Shown: positions 25,487 through 36,965 of the stretch, one piece after another
How positions within the stretch are numbered: the first letter of the stretch is position 1
Layout: each line of letters opens with the position of its first letter
Assembly: GCA_022828595.1 (NCBI GenBank)
Contig: JAKGHH010000001.1
Location: 144,541,017 to 144,605,016, forward strand
DNA length: 64,000 bases
Source of the DNA: Nelumbo lutea
Lineage: Eukaryota > Streptophyta > Magnoliopsida > Proteales > Nelumbonaceae
Direction of reading: 5' to 3'
Notes under the pieces: model-generated
What the model was told of the DNA's origin: nothing
Database searches by the model: none
Seen by the model: only the letters and a program-made list of their open reading frames with translations
Program-made: the position numbers and the translations under genes

Positions 25487-26333
25487 TGTTGGGTCCAGCC
25501 CATTATGAGACATTGACCTATGTTACAACCCATATTCCTTCAGTCCATTGTTTTTGTTTTAAATTATATCTGATCTGTGTAGTGTGTTGAATACAGAGAG
25601 AGCAAAAAGAGAGAAATCAGAAAAATTGTGCTGCAGATTTTTAGTGTGCAGCGTTCTTCAACGGCCATAACTTTCCGATCCACCATTCGATCGAGTTGAA
25701 ACTTGGATAGCAGGTGGATGACTCGTTGTTCCTCATTTGAACGGTTGGATCTTTGATCGGAGTTCTGAGTTGTCGGTTATTTGAGGTTGAAATGAAGCAA
25801 CTCGCAGCTGGCCGGGAAAAGAAAACAACTCGCGACAGTCTTCATCAAATACTCTGATCAAGGGTCATTTGTGGTCCAATTTGGCTGAAATTTGGAGGGC
25901 TTGTTCGGACTCAGGGACCTACGATCTGGACGGTGGAGATCTAATTTGGAGCATTGCAGGTCTCAATTTTGTGGCCTGAACAGTAACCACTTTTATGAGT
26001 TTTTCTGACTTCTTTTCACAGCTTTTGGTATTCTTGTGTATATGTTTGAGAATCTATATTTGCTTTAAGTTTGTGAGCATATTGTAGTGTTTGAGTTGTT
26101 GTAATTGTTACTTCAAGTTATTAGTGGAGATTTTGGTTGGGTTTCTTTGGCCCCGTGGTTTTTAGCCTTCACATTGGAGGGATTTTCCATGTTAAATATC
26201 GTGTGTCTCTCTTTGCTTGGTTTATGATTGTTTTTTGTTGATATCTTGTTTGGGATTGTACTAGCTGAATATCTATAAGTTTGGTTATTTGAAAGAGAAA
26301 TAGTTTATGGATAAACTTGGTTTCTACCCAACA
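25487..26333 (+). mobile_element. solo LTR, copia type, nested in MULE
   Basis: 847 bp beginning TGTTGGGT and ending ACCCAACA, with perfect 5-bp target duplication GCTTA at 25482-25486 and 26334-26338. No internal retrotransposon DNA remains, so unequal or intrachromosomal LTR recombination has removed it. The string GTGGTTTTTAGCC followed by GGAGGGATTTTCCATG near 26155-26190 is typical of copia U5 and gives the plus orientation. Confidence 0.9.
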
Positions 26334-26339
26334 GCTTAT

Positions 26340-27210
26340 GAGACATTCCTCTCGCAAGCTTCACGCCTATGTATTGTCAGGTTAATTAGATGAGAAATGA
26401 ATTTCATATGATCCCTATTTTACTGAGAGGCACCATTTGACGACATTCAACATGTTGCAATAGTAGAGCATTTTACTGGTCACAAACTAGCCATGAAGGA
26501 AGAGGTGGTCCGATGACTCTTAAGTTATGGTCAGAATACACATGCCATGGAGTGGATGCTCATATCACAAGTGAGAATGCTACCTTTATCTTTTGCATGT
26601 CACCAGGTGTACCATTGCACTAGTCAATAGTTGCCTATAGAGCAATCTCACCAAGAACAAACTAGAGTTGCCCCACTTCCACACTCTAACATCCTCATTT
26701 CCTAGTTGCAGGAGGAATTCCTTTGAGTTTCAACTATATCATTGGCATCTGATTTTTGTGTACTTCTCTTTCTTTAATAACTAGCTTCATGTATATCTTT
26801 TTAAAGAAGCATAAACTAATTTCTTATATTGAGTTCTCTCAAATCAAAGTAATGGATAAACCAATTCTTTAATAACTAGCTTCTATTTTTTTTTTTATTA
26901 TTTTTACCTGTCCATAAGTAGTTTAGGTGTTATTGAGTTCTCTCATTTTGATCATTTTTACTTCTCCTTAACTCTATCTGTAGAGCTTGTACAGCTTAAG
27001 AATGGGCTGATGTATTATTTCTTTTGTTTAAATCCCAACTTGTGCACTTCATATCAGGTAGATCAGTTTGGAGGACCACGTCTTATCAATATTTAGGAAA
27101 CCTCCTTGATACATCAACTTTGACCAACACATAAAGACAAAAAATATATACGATAATGTTCTTCTAATGTAACCACAATAGAAGTTTCATTGGCTTCACA
27201 TTTATACCTA
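26340..27210. other. MULE interior, no gene recognised
   Basis: Non-coding; no terminal repeats or domains recognised. Confidence 0.35.
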
Positions 27211-27214
27211 AAAT

Positions 27215-27693
27215 CCTACAAACGTAGAAGCAACATAATACTCAAAACTAATAAAACAACTATTGCCATTAAAAGTAAGGTTATCATATTTTTAATCTTG
27301 ACTACTTCCAACTGTATCTCATGTTTAAAACATGCTTGTTCCATTTTCATTTCATTTATTATATCCCTTTGAGGCAACTCCATTGTTGAACCATCACCTT
27401 GTATTGCGTGAAAAATCTCATTTTCTTATATGTCCTTCGCATATTGGTCACACCACTTGAAGAATGAACACTTGGCATCTTCCTAAAAATAACAACACAA
27501 TACTTGTTAAATAACATGTAAAATAATAATCAATTATACATCTAACCCTAAAGAGATTAAGGAGAAGGGCTTACACATCTGTAAAAGTATTTGCCTAGAT
27601 TCCTTAGAATATTAGACTTTAGTATGGCACAATTACATCACATTTCAATGGTGGTATAATAACAGACTTATTTGTTGAAGCACGAGAAGTCAT
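27215..27693 (-). pseudogene. GRF zinc-finger protein gene, decayed, inside MULE
   Basis: Two minus-strand exons can be read: 27575-27693 and 27215-27482, with a GT-AG intron between. Exon 1 starts at an ATG and gives PPLKCDVIVP..., then after a frameshift a piece ending GKYFYRC; exon 2 gives EDAKCSFFKWCDQ. Together these are the Cys pairs and the FFKW signature of the zf-GRF domain. An in-frame stop follows, then a coiled-coil-like stretch and a C-terminal hydrophobic segment of about 20 residues (LLLMAIVVLLVLSIMLL), the layout of many small plant GRF proteins. Frameshift and stop make it a pseudogene. It could be a captured host gene or a regular passenger of this MULE lineage. Confidence 0.65.
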
Positions 27694-27948
27694 ATTTCCT
27701 AAAATAACAATAACATTAGATGAAGGAACAAAAGCTTGATCCCCTAGCAGTTCCTTGAATCAGGACCAATCCACATTGGCCCTAGTTAATGTGGGTGGTG
27801 TTGGTGACCGGCAAAATGTAAAACTTATGGATTCGCTAATGCAGTTCAGACTTCATACTTCCAAACTAGGCTTAAACAATTATTTATGTAATATGAACAA
27901 AATTTTCTGATTTGCAAAGTAGAATACCACATTTATCTAAATGAGAAA

Positions 27949-28340
27949 ATGTTCAAGTCAGGGTCCTACCACAATGCATCTCGTAATTGTAATCTTAACA
28001 CTTGGATATTAGAACTTAAATCCAACTTACTAACTAGAGAGGAGAAAGGGAAAAGAAAAGCCACCCCTAAGAGTTCACTTGTTAAATTACCAAGAGTAAA
28101 AGAGAAGATGTTTGTAGAATTCAATTGCCACATTCATGAATTCGCTAAACCTGTTACAGATTATTTTGATTGTTTACCTCATATCACAATACAGAATTCA
28201 ATTCGTAAATTTTTGGCATGTTCTTTTGCATAGGCTGTTGAATTTTTAAAAGCTTAGTAGTCTGCATTTTGGTCTTTTTCTGTTTGGTTGGAAAAAGATC
28301 TAGCAACAATCTGGAAAAGACGTAGAAAGCCTATTTCGGG
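27949..28340 (+). pseudogene. possible further captured exon
   Basis: An open frame (27949-28233) gives LVKLPRVKEKMFVEFNCHIHE and continues, with stops, to LEKDLATIWKRRRKP near 28310. The composition looks coding. It lies just before the FtsH-like exon in the same orientation and could be an upstream exon of the same captured gene, but I cannot confirm the homology by eye. Confidence 0.3.
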
Positions 28341-28659
28341 TTATTTTTGAGAAGTTTCAAGTTGAGCTTTTCGCTTTTTTTTCAATTCATCTTTGTGCGG
28401 AAAGACACACATTAAACAAATGGTCTTTAAGTTATTAAGATCTTGATGCAAAAATTTATATCGCCTTTTGACTGTCAGAGCTTCCAGAATATCTTTCAAA
28501 AAAGACTTACCAAATGACCCCTTAATTTTTCTATATATAATGCATTCCTTTGGGTACTCCATGTTGGATATTTTTGCAAGTCTATCTAATTGTTGTCAAA
28601 AGCACTTTCGACAAGTTAGTCTAACTGTTGTCCTGTATCTTTATTTCTTACCATCTGAG

Positions 28660-28935
28660 CAGGGCCAAATTCATATCAGCATAGGAAACCACTGGTGTCA
28701 CGTTTGATGATTTTGCTAGACAGGAATACATGAAAAGGGAATTACACGAAATTGTGCGAATAGTAAAGAATGATGAAGAGTTTCAAAACAAAAGCATCTA
28801 TTGCCCAAAAGTTATTCTTCTCCATGGGCCTCCTGGGACTGGTAAAATGTTGTTGGCTAAAGCTATTGCTGGAGAAGTAGGACTTCCCTTTTTTTTTTTT
28901 TTTTTGCTGCTAATGGCATTGATTTTGTAGAGGTG
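28660..28935 (+). pseudogene. captured FtsH-like AAA ATPase exon (Pack-MULE cargo)
   Basis: The frame reads KFISA-stop-ETTGVTFDDFARQEYMKREL, then NDEEFQNKSIYCPK and the Walker A region LLHGPPGTGKMLLAKAIAGE. This is the AAA module of plant chloroplast FtsH/FtsH-inactive (FTSHI) proteins. Changes from the family pattern: Gly to Arg in the DFAGQ motif, Thr to Met after the Walker A Lys, one stop, and a poly-T expansion at about 28890-28907 that shifts the frame before ANGIDFVE. The piece starts after an acceptor-like CAG (28661) and ends at VE|GTGAG, a splice donor, so it is genomic exon DNA and not a cDNA copy. It is not functional. Confidence 0.75.
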
Positions 28936-29124
28936 AGAATAGATTTTCATGTAATGATGGGTCCTATAATGATGAAATGAGTGAGGGAGGGATAAGCACA
29001 AAGAGAAGTAATGTCCTATATGAAGAAGCAAGGAAGTATAGTGGTGCCTCTTCTTGACGCCTCTAATTATGAAACTTGCATTTAGGTTGACATGGACAAT
29101 TTGGGTCAATGAACCTTAACGGTG

Positions 29125-29249
29125 TTCTAACGGATGGTGAGTTTTAGAAAATAAAATCTCATTGACATAGTGAGTTTGGACGTTTTAAAAAATTATGGTG
29201 AACTTAAGAGAATTCATAAAAAGTGATGGTGGGTTTTAGACAATTTCCC
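29125..29249 (-). repeat. MULE right terminal inverted repeat
   Basis: Inverse partner of 19019-19145; see the MULE entry. CCATCCGTTAGAAC on the minus strand extends the similarity past 100 bp. Confidence 0.85.
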
Positions 29250-29309
29250 AACAATTTAATCTCTAGTCAATTAAAATTACCTCTAACACCAATTAGGCAA
29301 TAAAACATG

Positions 29310-30765
29310 TATTCCTTTGCATATAAACAGTAAAATATTTGAGGGTCTCTCTCTCTTTCTCTCTTTCTTGCTGTTTCCCTTTGGGATGAGTTCTCTCTTG
29401 CTCTTTTTGCGAGTTTTTTTTTTTTTTTTGACAATGACTATAACATTGATTTCAAAACTTTCTAATCTTCTTGATTCAGAAGAACAACAAACAATTCAGG
29501 GATGTAATGAAGATCTAGGACCAAAAGATTCGAAGAAGTGTTTAGAGATCAGGATTTTTCACTGATAAACCAGTTTGGCTGTCAGGCTTACGAGTGGCTT
29601 TAGTGAGCACTTAATGGAGGTTATTGGGTGGAGCAGCTGTTTCAGAGTTTGGAGAAAAATCGTATTTGGTTCAATTTCAGGATAAACAGAAAAGAGATTT
29701 AGTGTTTGAAAATGAGCCATGGAGTTATAAAGATGATCTGATTGTGATGGAGAAAGGTGTTGCAGATTTGGAGCCAGAGGACAATAAATTGGATAAGGTG
29801 GACCTCTATGTCCAAATCTCTTTGGTTTGCCTATTGCATATCTTACTGCTAGTGTTGGGAAGTCAATTGCTGAAGCAGTGGGAAAATCATACAAGCTAAA
29901 TGCCAAAGAAGTATGGAAATTGAGTAAATATATCAGAGCGAAAGTATTGGTGGATGTCTATAAGGCTTTAGCCAAGAATTGAAAGCATAACTTGTTGATT
30001 TGTTTCATTCGAATATGAACGTTTACAGGAGAATGGGCCATGAGATTAACGACCTCCCGGTTCAGCGGTTTATTGATTAAATCAATGGTTTTTGGTTAAA
30101 TAGCAGTTTTGAAGTGAAACAAAACCAATCAAATGACCAGTTCTGAATTTTTTCAATTCAACAGTCTAATGCGGTCCGATTTTGAAAACATTGCTTAAAA
30201 GTTAATGATGAAACTATGCATGTGATAACAACCAATAGGATTGACAATGGAAAGCTTATTGGATTTGAGAATGTGGAATTGGATGTTATGCCACGGTTTG
30301 GGCCCATTAGTTCAAGTTATGGGCTAACTATGGGCCAAAAACCTAAAGGAGAATCCATATTTGATGTGAGCTCTAAGTAGTCACAAGACAAAACTCAGGT
30401 GTGAGCTGGTGGGGACTTGCATATCCCAGAGGCTAAGGTGGCAGGCCACAACATGCCACCTATAGGTCCCATGGAAATCTTATCTTGGAATTGCCAGGGA
30501 GGGAGGAGTGACCTGGCAATTTGGCATCTGCAGAGATTCCTCCAAATATCTGTAGGGAGACACACTTTCTAAATTCATCTCTGTTGGAGGGATATAGCCG
30601 ACCTTTTTGACGTTTTTTAGTTTGCAGCTTTGCGCCATTTGTAGAGGTTTCTTGAGTTTGTCTTAACAAGGTTTTACCGTTGTATTTTTTACTTTTTTGT
30701 TATTGATTTTTCTAATTGTAAGACAAGCATTCATGAATGAATTTGTTATTAGGCATAAAAAAAAA
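29310..30765 (+). mobile_element. internally deleted L1-type LINE
   Basis: Flanked by a 14-bp target duplication GGCAATAAAACATG at 29296-29309 and 30766-30779, and ending in a poly(A) tail (30757-30765). From about 29430 it encodes a plant DUF4283-type ORF1 protein: LSNLLDSEEQQTIQG, then in other frames KPVWLSGLRVALVS, GEKSYLVQFQDKQKRD and WSYKDDLIVMEKG. At 30471 the start of ORF2 appears (MEILSWNCQGG, the endonuclease N-terminus), but within about 250 bp it runs into the 3' tail. The reverse transcriptase is absent. Both ends being present with a clean duplication implies the insertion happened in this shortened form, or that the deletion came later. Confidence 0.85.
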
Positions 30766-31344
30766 GGCAATAAAACATGCAATTATAAGCTTTTGCTTGT
30801 AACTCAATCAAAAGAGAAACCTTAAAGAAAAACTACATCATATAACCGACGTCTTAACAACCCTACAATTTCTCAACATGAAACTAGTGTTTCATTATGT
30901 TGTTGACCCAGAGGGTTGAATCATATATTCAAACCGTTAGTTGGTCACAATTTCAAGTCAGCTTCTCTTAAAAAACTTGAAAAGTCCTCAAACACCATTG
31001 ATTTGGTAAAAAAAAAAGACTCAAAATCAGGTGATTGAACCATTAACCCATTTGACTTAATCACTGAGTCACAAGTTAACCACTATGTATGTATAAACTT
31101 TTGTAATCCATAACTTGTTTGATAAGGGTGATCTTTATTTTGATTTTGGGTGATATTTTGTGATCTATGAATTCCAAGGCTCCAAAGGTGTATTGCCCTG
31201 CTATTTTTGTCAAATCCTCTTTTAGCCTCAAATTCAAATTTTAATATTTTTATAAATAAAAATTTAAAAACTAAAATATAAATATAAATTAAATAAAAAA
31301 TGATACACAAATATATATCCCACAATCCTCTTATTTCAAGTAGG

Positions 31345-31472
31345 GATCTGCTACCAACAAAATGCTCCCAACATTCTCCCAATAGACCACTGCAGTCGTT
31401 CTCGCTTGGAGACATCTCCCTAATCATTCATGAAAAATGTTTCCAATGTGTGGCTGCAGTGGCTAGTAGGGA
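31345..31472. mobile_element. foldback MITE, family A (degraded copy)
   Basis: Starts GGGATCTGCT and holds the family hairpin core (GGAGACATCTCCC against AAATGTTTCCAATG, with GCAGT / ACTGC arms). Ends are less well conserved than in the 8145 and 42128 copies. Confidence 0.5.
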
Positions 31473-31484
31473 AACCAATAAAAA

Positions 31485-31607
31485 TGTTCTTTACTAGTAA
31501 TAAATTCATCAGCCCCACTGTGAAATGTTATACACTAATAATAAATTCATGGGCCCCACTGTAAAATGTTCTACACTAGTAATAAATTCACAAGCCCTAC
31601 TGTAGAA
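31485..31607. repeat. 41-bp tandem repeat, three units
   Basis: Units start TGTTMTWYACTARTAATAAATTCA at 31485, 31526 and 31567, each followed by a GCCCYACTGT motif. A few substitutions separate the units. Confidence 0.85.
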
Positions 31608-33388
31608 CCACTATTGTTGCTCTTTAAAAGTTTGCCTAGAGTCATCTAACAAGAACTCATCAGAATTGTGGCTATTTACTCATTGGCATTTAGGCCATTA
31701 GCTCAACAAGGCTTGTAGAGCGACTACAATCACACTTCAAAATAGTCATCTGTCATCCATATTCTTCTTTTCAAAAGAAAATCAATTTTAATATAAACCA
31801 TTTTTTAAGGATTAAAAATATCAATAGGGCATATTGTATTGGAATTGGTGTGTTTAAATATGTTTAGATACATTGATACACAGACTTTTTAAAATATTTA
31901 AAAGGTTGAAGATTTCTTTCCTAACTCCTTAATTATTAAAAAAAAGAAAAAACAGCATAAGTATAACCGTATTGGGTATATCAGTATTTTAATCCTTACC
32001 ATTTTCCTTCAATTATGATGGCATCCTTATTAAAACAGATGTATATGTTAAAACTATTGGATGAATTCTGGTAGATTTTGGAATCAATTTATGGTGAAGC
32101 CAAGCAAAGAAAAAAACTTTGTAGTTGCGAGGTTAGGAGAGGTGTTAGTTGTTGGGTTTGTGGGTGGTGGTGTTAATGATTAGGGATGGGTTCAAGCCGA
32201 GCCACACCGAATATTTAGCTATTAGTGCTCAGTTTGCCAATATTAGGCTCGAGCTTGAGTTCAAGCTCGATTTAAGTTAGAGACTTAAGTTTAAATTCAA
32301 CTTGGTTCAAAAGTTCGTACATTCGAGCTTGGCTCGAACTCGATTGTGAGCCAAACTTCTTTTAAAAAAATTATTTATTATCTTACAAATAAAAATAAAA
32401 ATAATATTATATATAATGACTGTACAACTTACGGATAAAAGAATGTAGATGAACTTAGGTGTTTATTAAAATGGTTGATTGCGCTATAAACATTTATTGC
32501 CATCAATTGACGAGTTCAGCGGACTTCAGCCTAACATCTCCACTTGGGGAAAAGTAGGGAAAGAAAGGAAAAGGTGGGAAAATCTTTTATAAACTTTGTA
32601 TAATTTTCCTATATTTTCCTTCAAATCAAACATAACCTTATCGACTTTGCTAACTTATGGGCCTCCAGGCCCGCTCTCATTTCTGACTGTCACGGTTATG
32701 GATTATTCTATTATTGAAACCTGAAAGCACACCCGTCCCTAGCTTGTTTATTATTATTATTTCTTTTGTCCTGATGGGACCCAATTAATCCAAATAGTTC
32801 ATCTTGTTTTCGTGCAAACCTAGCCAGCCCCCTCTTTTGCTTCCAGGTGTTCTCTTTTGGCTTTGTAAGGCCTTATTCACACTATCTAGGGGAGGGTTAA
32901 AACTTTTGTTGTTTGTACTTTACCACTTCCGTTCTTCCATAAATACCACATCTTAGGAAAGATCAACTGTCTTATTTGCCTCACTGTCTCTTACATCTGA
33001 CCACCACTCCAGTAAAGTCGTAGACTCATCACACTTAGGAATTGATAGGCTATAGAATAGTGATGACATTTTCTGAGAGACTGAAAGCAATTAATTATAT
33101 CTATTTTTACTAAATTTCTTTATTTGTTTATTCATTTCTTCTTCTTTAAATAAGTTCCATATGAAAATTTAGCCGAGAAAAGTCAAAAAATTCCACTTGG
33201 GTCTACTCCCCATACTATTCGTCTTCCTTCTTGATTGAGGGGATTATTATTGCTTGATTTTTTTTTTTTTTGCTATTTCTTCTTTTTTTTTTTTCATTTC
33301 CTATTTTCCAATCCATTCCCTTCTTAAGATTTTCTTTCTGCCTGCAAATGCCTCTCCATGCCCAAAGAAGCTTTTTTTTTTTTTTTTT

Positions 33389-33701
33389 GGCGTTGATGGG
33401 GGACATGAAGAAAATTCTCATTTTTCAGGTACATGGCTTCTACTACTTTTTCCCATGAGTTATCTTGGACTTCCAGAATTCTCCAACCTAACTTCATCAA
33501 ATTTGCAGAGTTTATAAGCTCTAATTTTCTGATTCCTACACCTCCATTACTTTTGAGCGTGCATAACTTACTCCACTTTTCTAGGTAAAAGGGTTTCCTA
33601 TCTTTCTTTCTTGTTTCCCCACAAAAATTGTTACTTATCAAATAAAAACCTATTACAGAAGTTAGGTATGGGAAACCATATTTGCTTTTTGACTTTTCCA
33701 C
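33389..33701 (-). pseudogene. LINE reverse transcriptase C-terminal fragment
   Basis: The minus-strand frame gives RKPFYLEKWSKLC, GGVGIRKLELINSANLMKLGWR and WEKVVEAMYL. This is the segment after the polymerase core of plant L1-type LINEs (HLVKW..LC.P...GGLGIR.L...N.ALL.KW.WR). It ends directly in an A-run on the minus strand (33371-33388). No other LINE domains were found nearby. Confidence 0.7.
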
Positions 33702-34735
33702 TTATGTAATTGACACATTTAAATAAATTGGCTGCGTCATCAATTGGGCCCCACATAGAAGGTTGTCTATTAATAGGATTATGGCATGAAAGAGTTGGAT
33801 CTGGAGCAAATCAAATGATACCCGAGTCCGTGTGAGTAGGAAAATTTGAGTCAAATCTAATGCATTTGATCCATATCCAGTTCTTACATTTGGGCCAGAC
33901 CACATTTGATCACAAAGGGAGATGCATAACATCCCAGATTACATCAAAAGTTTGTTTTTGAATTTACATCCATGGATCGGATCAATTACAGGATATGGTT
34001 AGTTTCACATAAATATGCATCATTCGGGCTTTAAATTTGGATGTACAAATGCAATGCAAGACTTTATTGGGAGACAAATTGTTTTAAAAGTTAAAATTTT
34101 TCAAAGCAAAGGTGATGTTGCCCCATTATCCACCGTGAAAAGGACCATTTTCCCCTCATTCTTTAAGGACCAAAAGTATTTCTCTAAACCCATGCCAAAA
34201 TAAATAATTAATAAACAAATAAACCCATGCCAAAAATAACTGAAGGTATAAGGCGAATGTAGGAAAAACTTTCCAAGTCTTGTATAGGTTTCTTTATGTT
34301 TCTTTTCCTTTCCCTATGGTACCTTGTAACCAATGAGATCTACACAAATAGTACAGGAACACCATGAAATAGGTGCCTACTTGGGGCATTGCAAGGTAAG
34401 CCCAATACAGAAAAAAGTCTTGAAGCCATGTTTGGTGAAAAACCTAGAAAGCCAAAAACATGCATGAACTGCAAAATCAATTTTCTGGTGAAGCTAATTG
34501 TACTAGCTTATTGAAAGCAGTTCATTCAATACAACTCAAACAATGCTGAAGCGCTCTCAAACAGCTGTAGGTATGGGCGTATGGATGTTACTTAGAGCTA
34601 GAGGATCTAACATTAAAATGGATTTGAACTGGGTTTTCGAGCACAAGTTTGAATTGCAAGGTATCAATTTGTTAGTTAGTAAGGTATGCAGTCTGCAAAT
34701 GTTTGTAACGAAGACTTGGAACCACATGGACACAG
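33702..34735. other. non-coding DNA
   Basis: No gene, LTR or clear inverted repeat recognised. Confidence 0.4.
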
Positions 34736-34737
34736 AC

Positions 34738-35750
34738 CCAAGGATCAAAGTATCGGTATCGAGTATCATATCGGATAAATCGTATATGGACACAGACACG
34801 GATATGTTTTGGAAACACATGGATACAAACGAAAATATAGAAATGCTTGGATAAGCTAATGAAATGCATACAAATCACATAAATACATTAATAATATTAA
34901 ACTAAAAGCAGAATTGTCTACGAATAAAGTATAAACACATGAGAAATGCATACTTCAATAGGTTATATGAAGAGAAACATTACAATAAATAATAACGGGA
35001 CTCTAGAACATTCAAACATCATACAATAATTATCACTCTTTCAATTTTTATAATTATAATTTCCAATTTTTATTAATATTTGAGAATATTATTAATTTAG
35101 TATTTTTATATAAATAACAACTCCTTTTTTAAATGATAAATATATTTTCATTTTTAACATATAATGCTTTTATTTTACATATAATTGTAAAATAAAACAT
35201 ATAAACCCTTTAAGGTAAATAAAATAAATCATTTATGATTTTCGGTTTTTATTAAATTTTTTAGGAAAACTAAATCTTAATTATTCATTTCAGTTTTTAT
35301 AATTATACTTTTCTGTTTTCCATTGATTTTGTTAGGAAACTTTTATTTATTTATTACTTTTATATAATAACTCTATTTTTTTTCAAATAATAATAACCAT
35401 GTTTTCATTTTAACATATAATTATATGTAAAATAAAATATATAAATCATCTATGGTAGATGAAATATATTAATTTTATAATTTTTAGTTCTCATTAAATT
35501 TTTTTGAAATTTTTAAATCTTAAATTATCCATTTCAATTTTTATAAATGTATTTTTTAATTTTTATTAAAGATGAAAGACAATCCAAAAGTAGTAAATAT
35601 ATAGTTTTATCAAACTAGGCATGAATACATCTCCGTATCAGTGCGTATTGAATCATATACATCAATACAGCACAATACGGCCATACACATGACGCGTGGA
35701 ATATGATATACTCTATATCAAGAATATCGTATCAATACCTTAATCCTTGA
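34738..35750. mobile_element. candidate foldback element, 1 kb
   Basis: Left arm CAAGGATCAAAGTATCGGTA and inverse of the right arm CAAGGATTAAGGTATTGATA are similar, and both are followed by strings of GTATC/GATAT. The interior is very AT-rich with diverged internal repeats (35040-35180 against 35270-35430). No target duplication was found and the superfamily is unknown. Confidence 0.4.
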
Positions 35751-36157
35751 TTCCACCTACACAAGGGTTGGAATGTGATACCCCTATGTGTATCCACATG
35801 GAAAAAAAAAGAATAAACAAAAAAAAGCTAAATGCTCTACTCTTCAACGACATCAAAATTGTAACGAAGATATTGACCTTTTGTTTCGTTGTTAACACTT
35901 TAACAAACCATATACTCCCAATGGAACATCACCAATTCACCATCATCCTCCTACATACACTAAAAGTAAATTTGGAGATTATCTAACGTCCAGGAGAAAG
36001 AAATTGCACTTAAATGGTGCATAATTGCATGTTAGCATATGAATCATGCTATGCAGTGTCTACACTCTTATACTAATCTTAAGCCACTGTCTTAAATTAT
36101 CAAAAGTAACTTTTATTATCATACCATTTCTCCAACAACCAATTCAATCATATATAC

Positions 36158-36942
36158 TGTTATGAGCACCCACACCACGCGGCAGCAGTTGAGGCAGCGA
36201 CACGCGCACGGTAGGCACCGCGCAGCAGCGGCAACTTGAGCCGTGCACGGCACCGTGTGCACGCACCGCGCAGCAGCGGCACCCTGAGCCGCTGACGGCA
36301 CCGCACGGTAGGCACCGCGCAGCAGCGGCAACTTGAGCCGCGCACGGCACCGCGCGCACGCACCGCGCAGCAGCGGCACCCTGAGCCACTGACGGCACCG
36401 CGTGCGCGCACCGCGCAGCAGCGGCACCGCACGCACACACCGCGCGGCCGCGGCACCACGCACAGCACCGTGCACGCCACGCGGCGACAGCACCATGAGC
36501 ACGCGCACGCAGCAGCAGCAGAGCGGGGCCCACACGACAGCTCATAGGGTGGGCCCACCCTTATCCGAACACGTCAAGAGAACGCATATCCCTTATCCCA
36601 TTCGTCCTTATCTTATCCCCTATTCTTAGAAGGATTTGTAGTTCCATTAAAAGTAAGTAGTTTAATTAGGAATAGGAGTCTGAGTCCGTTAGGACTAGTC
36701 TAGCCGAATCCAACAAGGAAACCTCCTCTTGTAATCTCCTATTTAAGGAGACGCTATTATTGAATGAAGTATCGAATTTTGCAGTCAAGAAAGGAAGTAA
36801 GGAGAGTTCGGTGATCTCTTAGACAAATCACCCCCTACGACAGTCAAAATAGGAACTGTACGCAAGGCCAAGGGCAAGGAAAGGTCCGAGGCTCTGACGG
36901 CGGAACGACCCGTGACACGATCCTACGCTCGGGCCCATAACA
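36158..36942 (+). repeat. gypsy 5' LTR
   Basis: 785 bp, TGTTATGAGC...CCATAACA. The first 350 bp are GC-rich tandem repeats built on GCACCGCGCAGCAGCGGCA; the rest has a leader-like end. Long open frames on the minus strand here are products of the repeat. Confidence 0.95.
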
Positions 36943-36945
36943 TCT

Positions 36946-36958
36946 TGGTATCAGAGCC
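36946..36958 (+). other. gypsy primer-binding site (tRNA-iMet)
   Basis: TGGTATCAGAGCC, three bases after the 5' LTR. Confidence 0.93.
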
Positions 36959-36965
36959 AACCGTC

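Larger units (their letters stand above)
19019..29249 (+). mobile_element. 10.2-kb Mutator-like element (MULE)
   Basis: The two ends are inverted copies over more than 100 bp: GGAAAATTGTCTAAAATCC... at 19019 and the inverse beginning GGGAAATTGTCTAAAACCC at 29249. A perfect 9-bp target duplication AACAATTTA flanks it (19010-19018 and 29250-29258), the Mutator hallmark. It carries a decayed MURA transposase (plus strand), a decayed GRF zinc-finger gene (minus strand) and exon sequence from an FtsH-like AAA gene. A hAT element and a solo LTR have inserted into it. The transposase has frameshifts, so mobility would need a helper in trans. Confidence 0.9.
30780..33300. other. non-coding DNA with small repeats
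   Basis: No gene seen. It contains a family A MITE (31345), a 41-bp tandem repeat (31485) and a degraded relative of the terpene synthase intron MITE (32543-32636). A CTCGAGCTTG-rich stretch at 32180-32350 resembles a hAT-type end. Confidence 0.45.

Noticed and set aside
36119..36558. Three overlapping Cys/Arg/Ala-rich minus-strand frames of 130-138 codons (and similar ones at 41082-41643)
   Set aside because: They lie in the GC-rich tandem repeats of the gypsy LTRs; all frames are open because of the repeat, and the same set appears in both LTRs.
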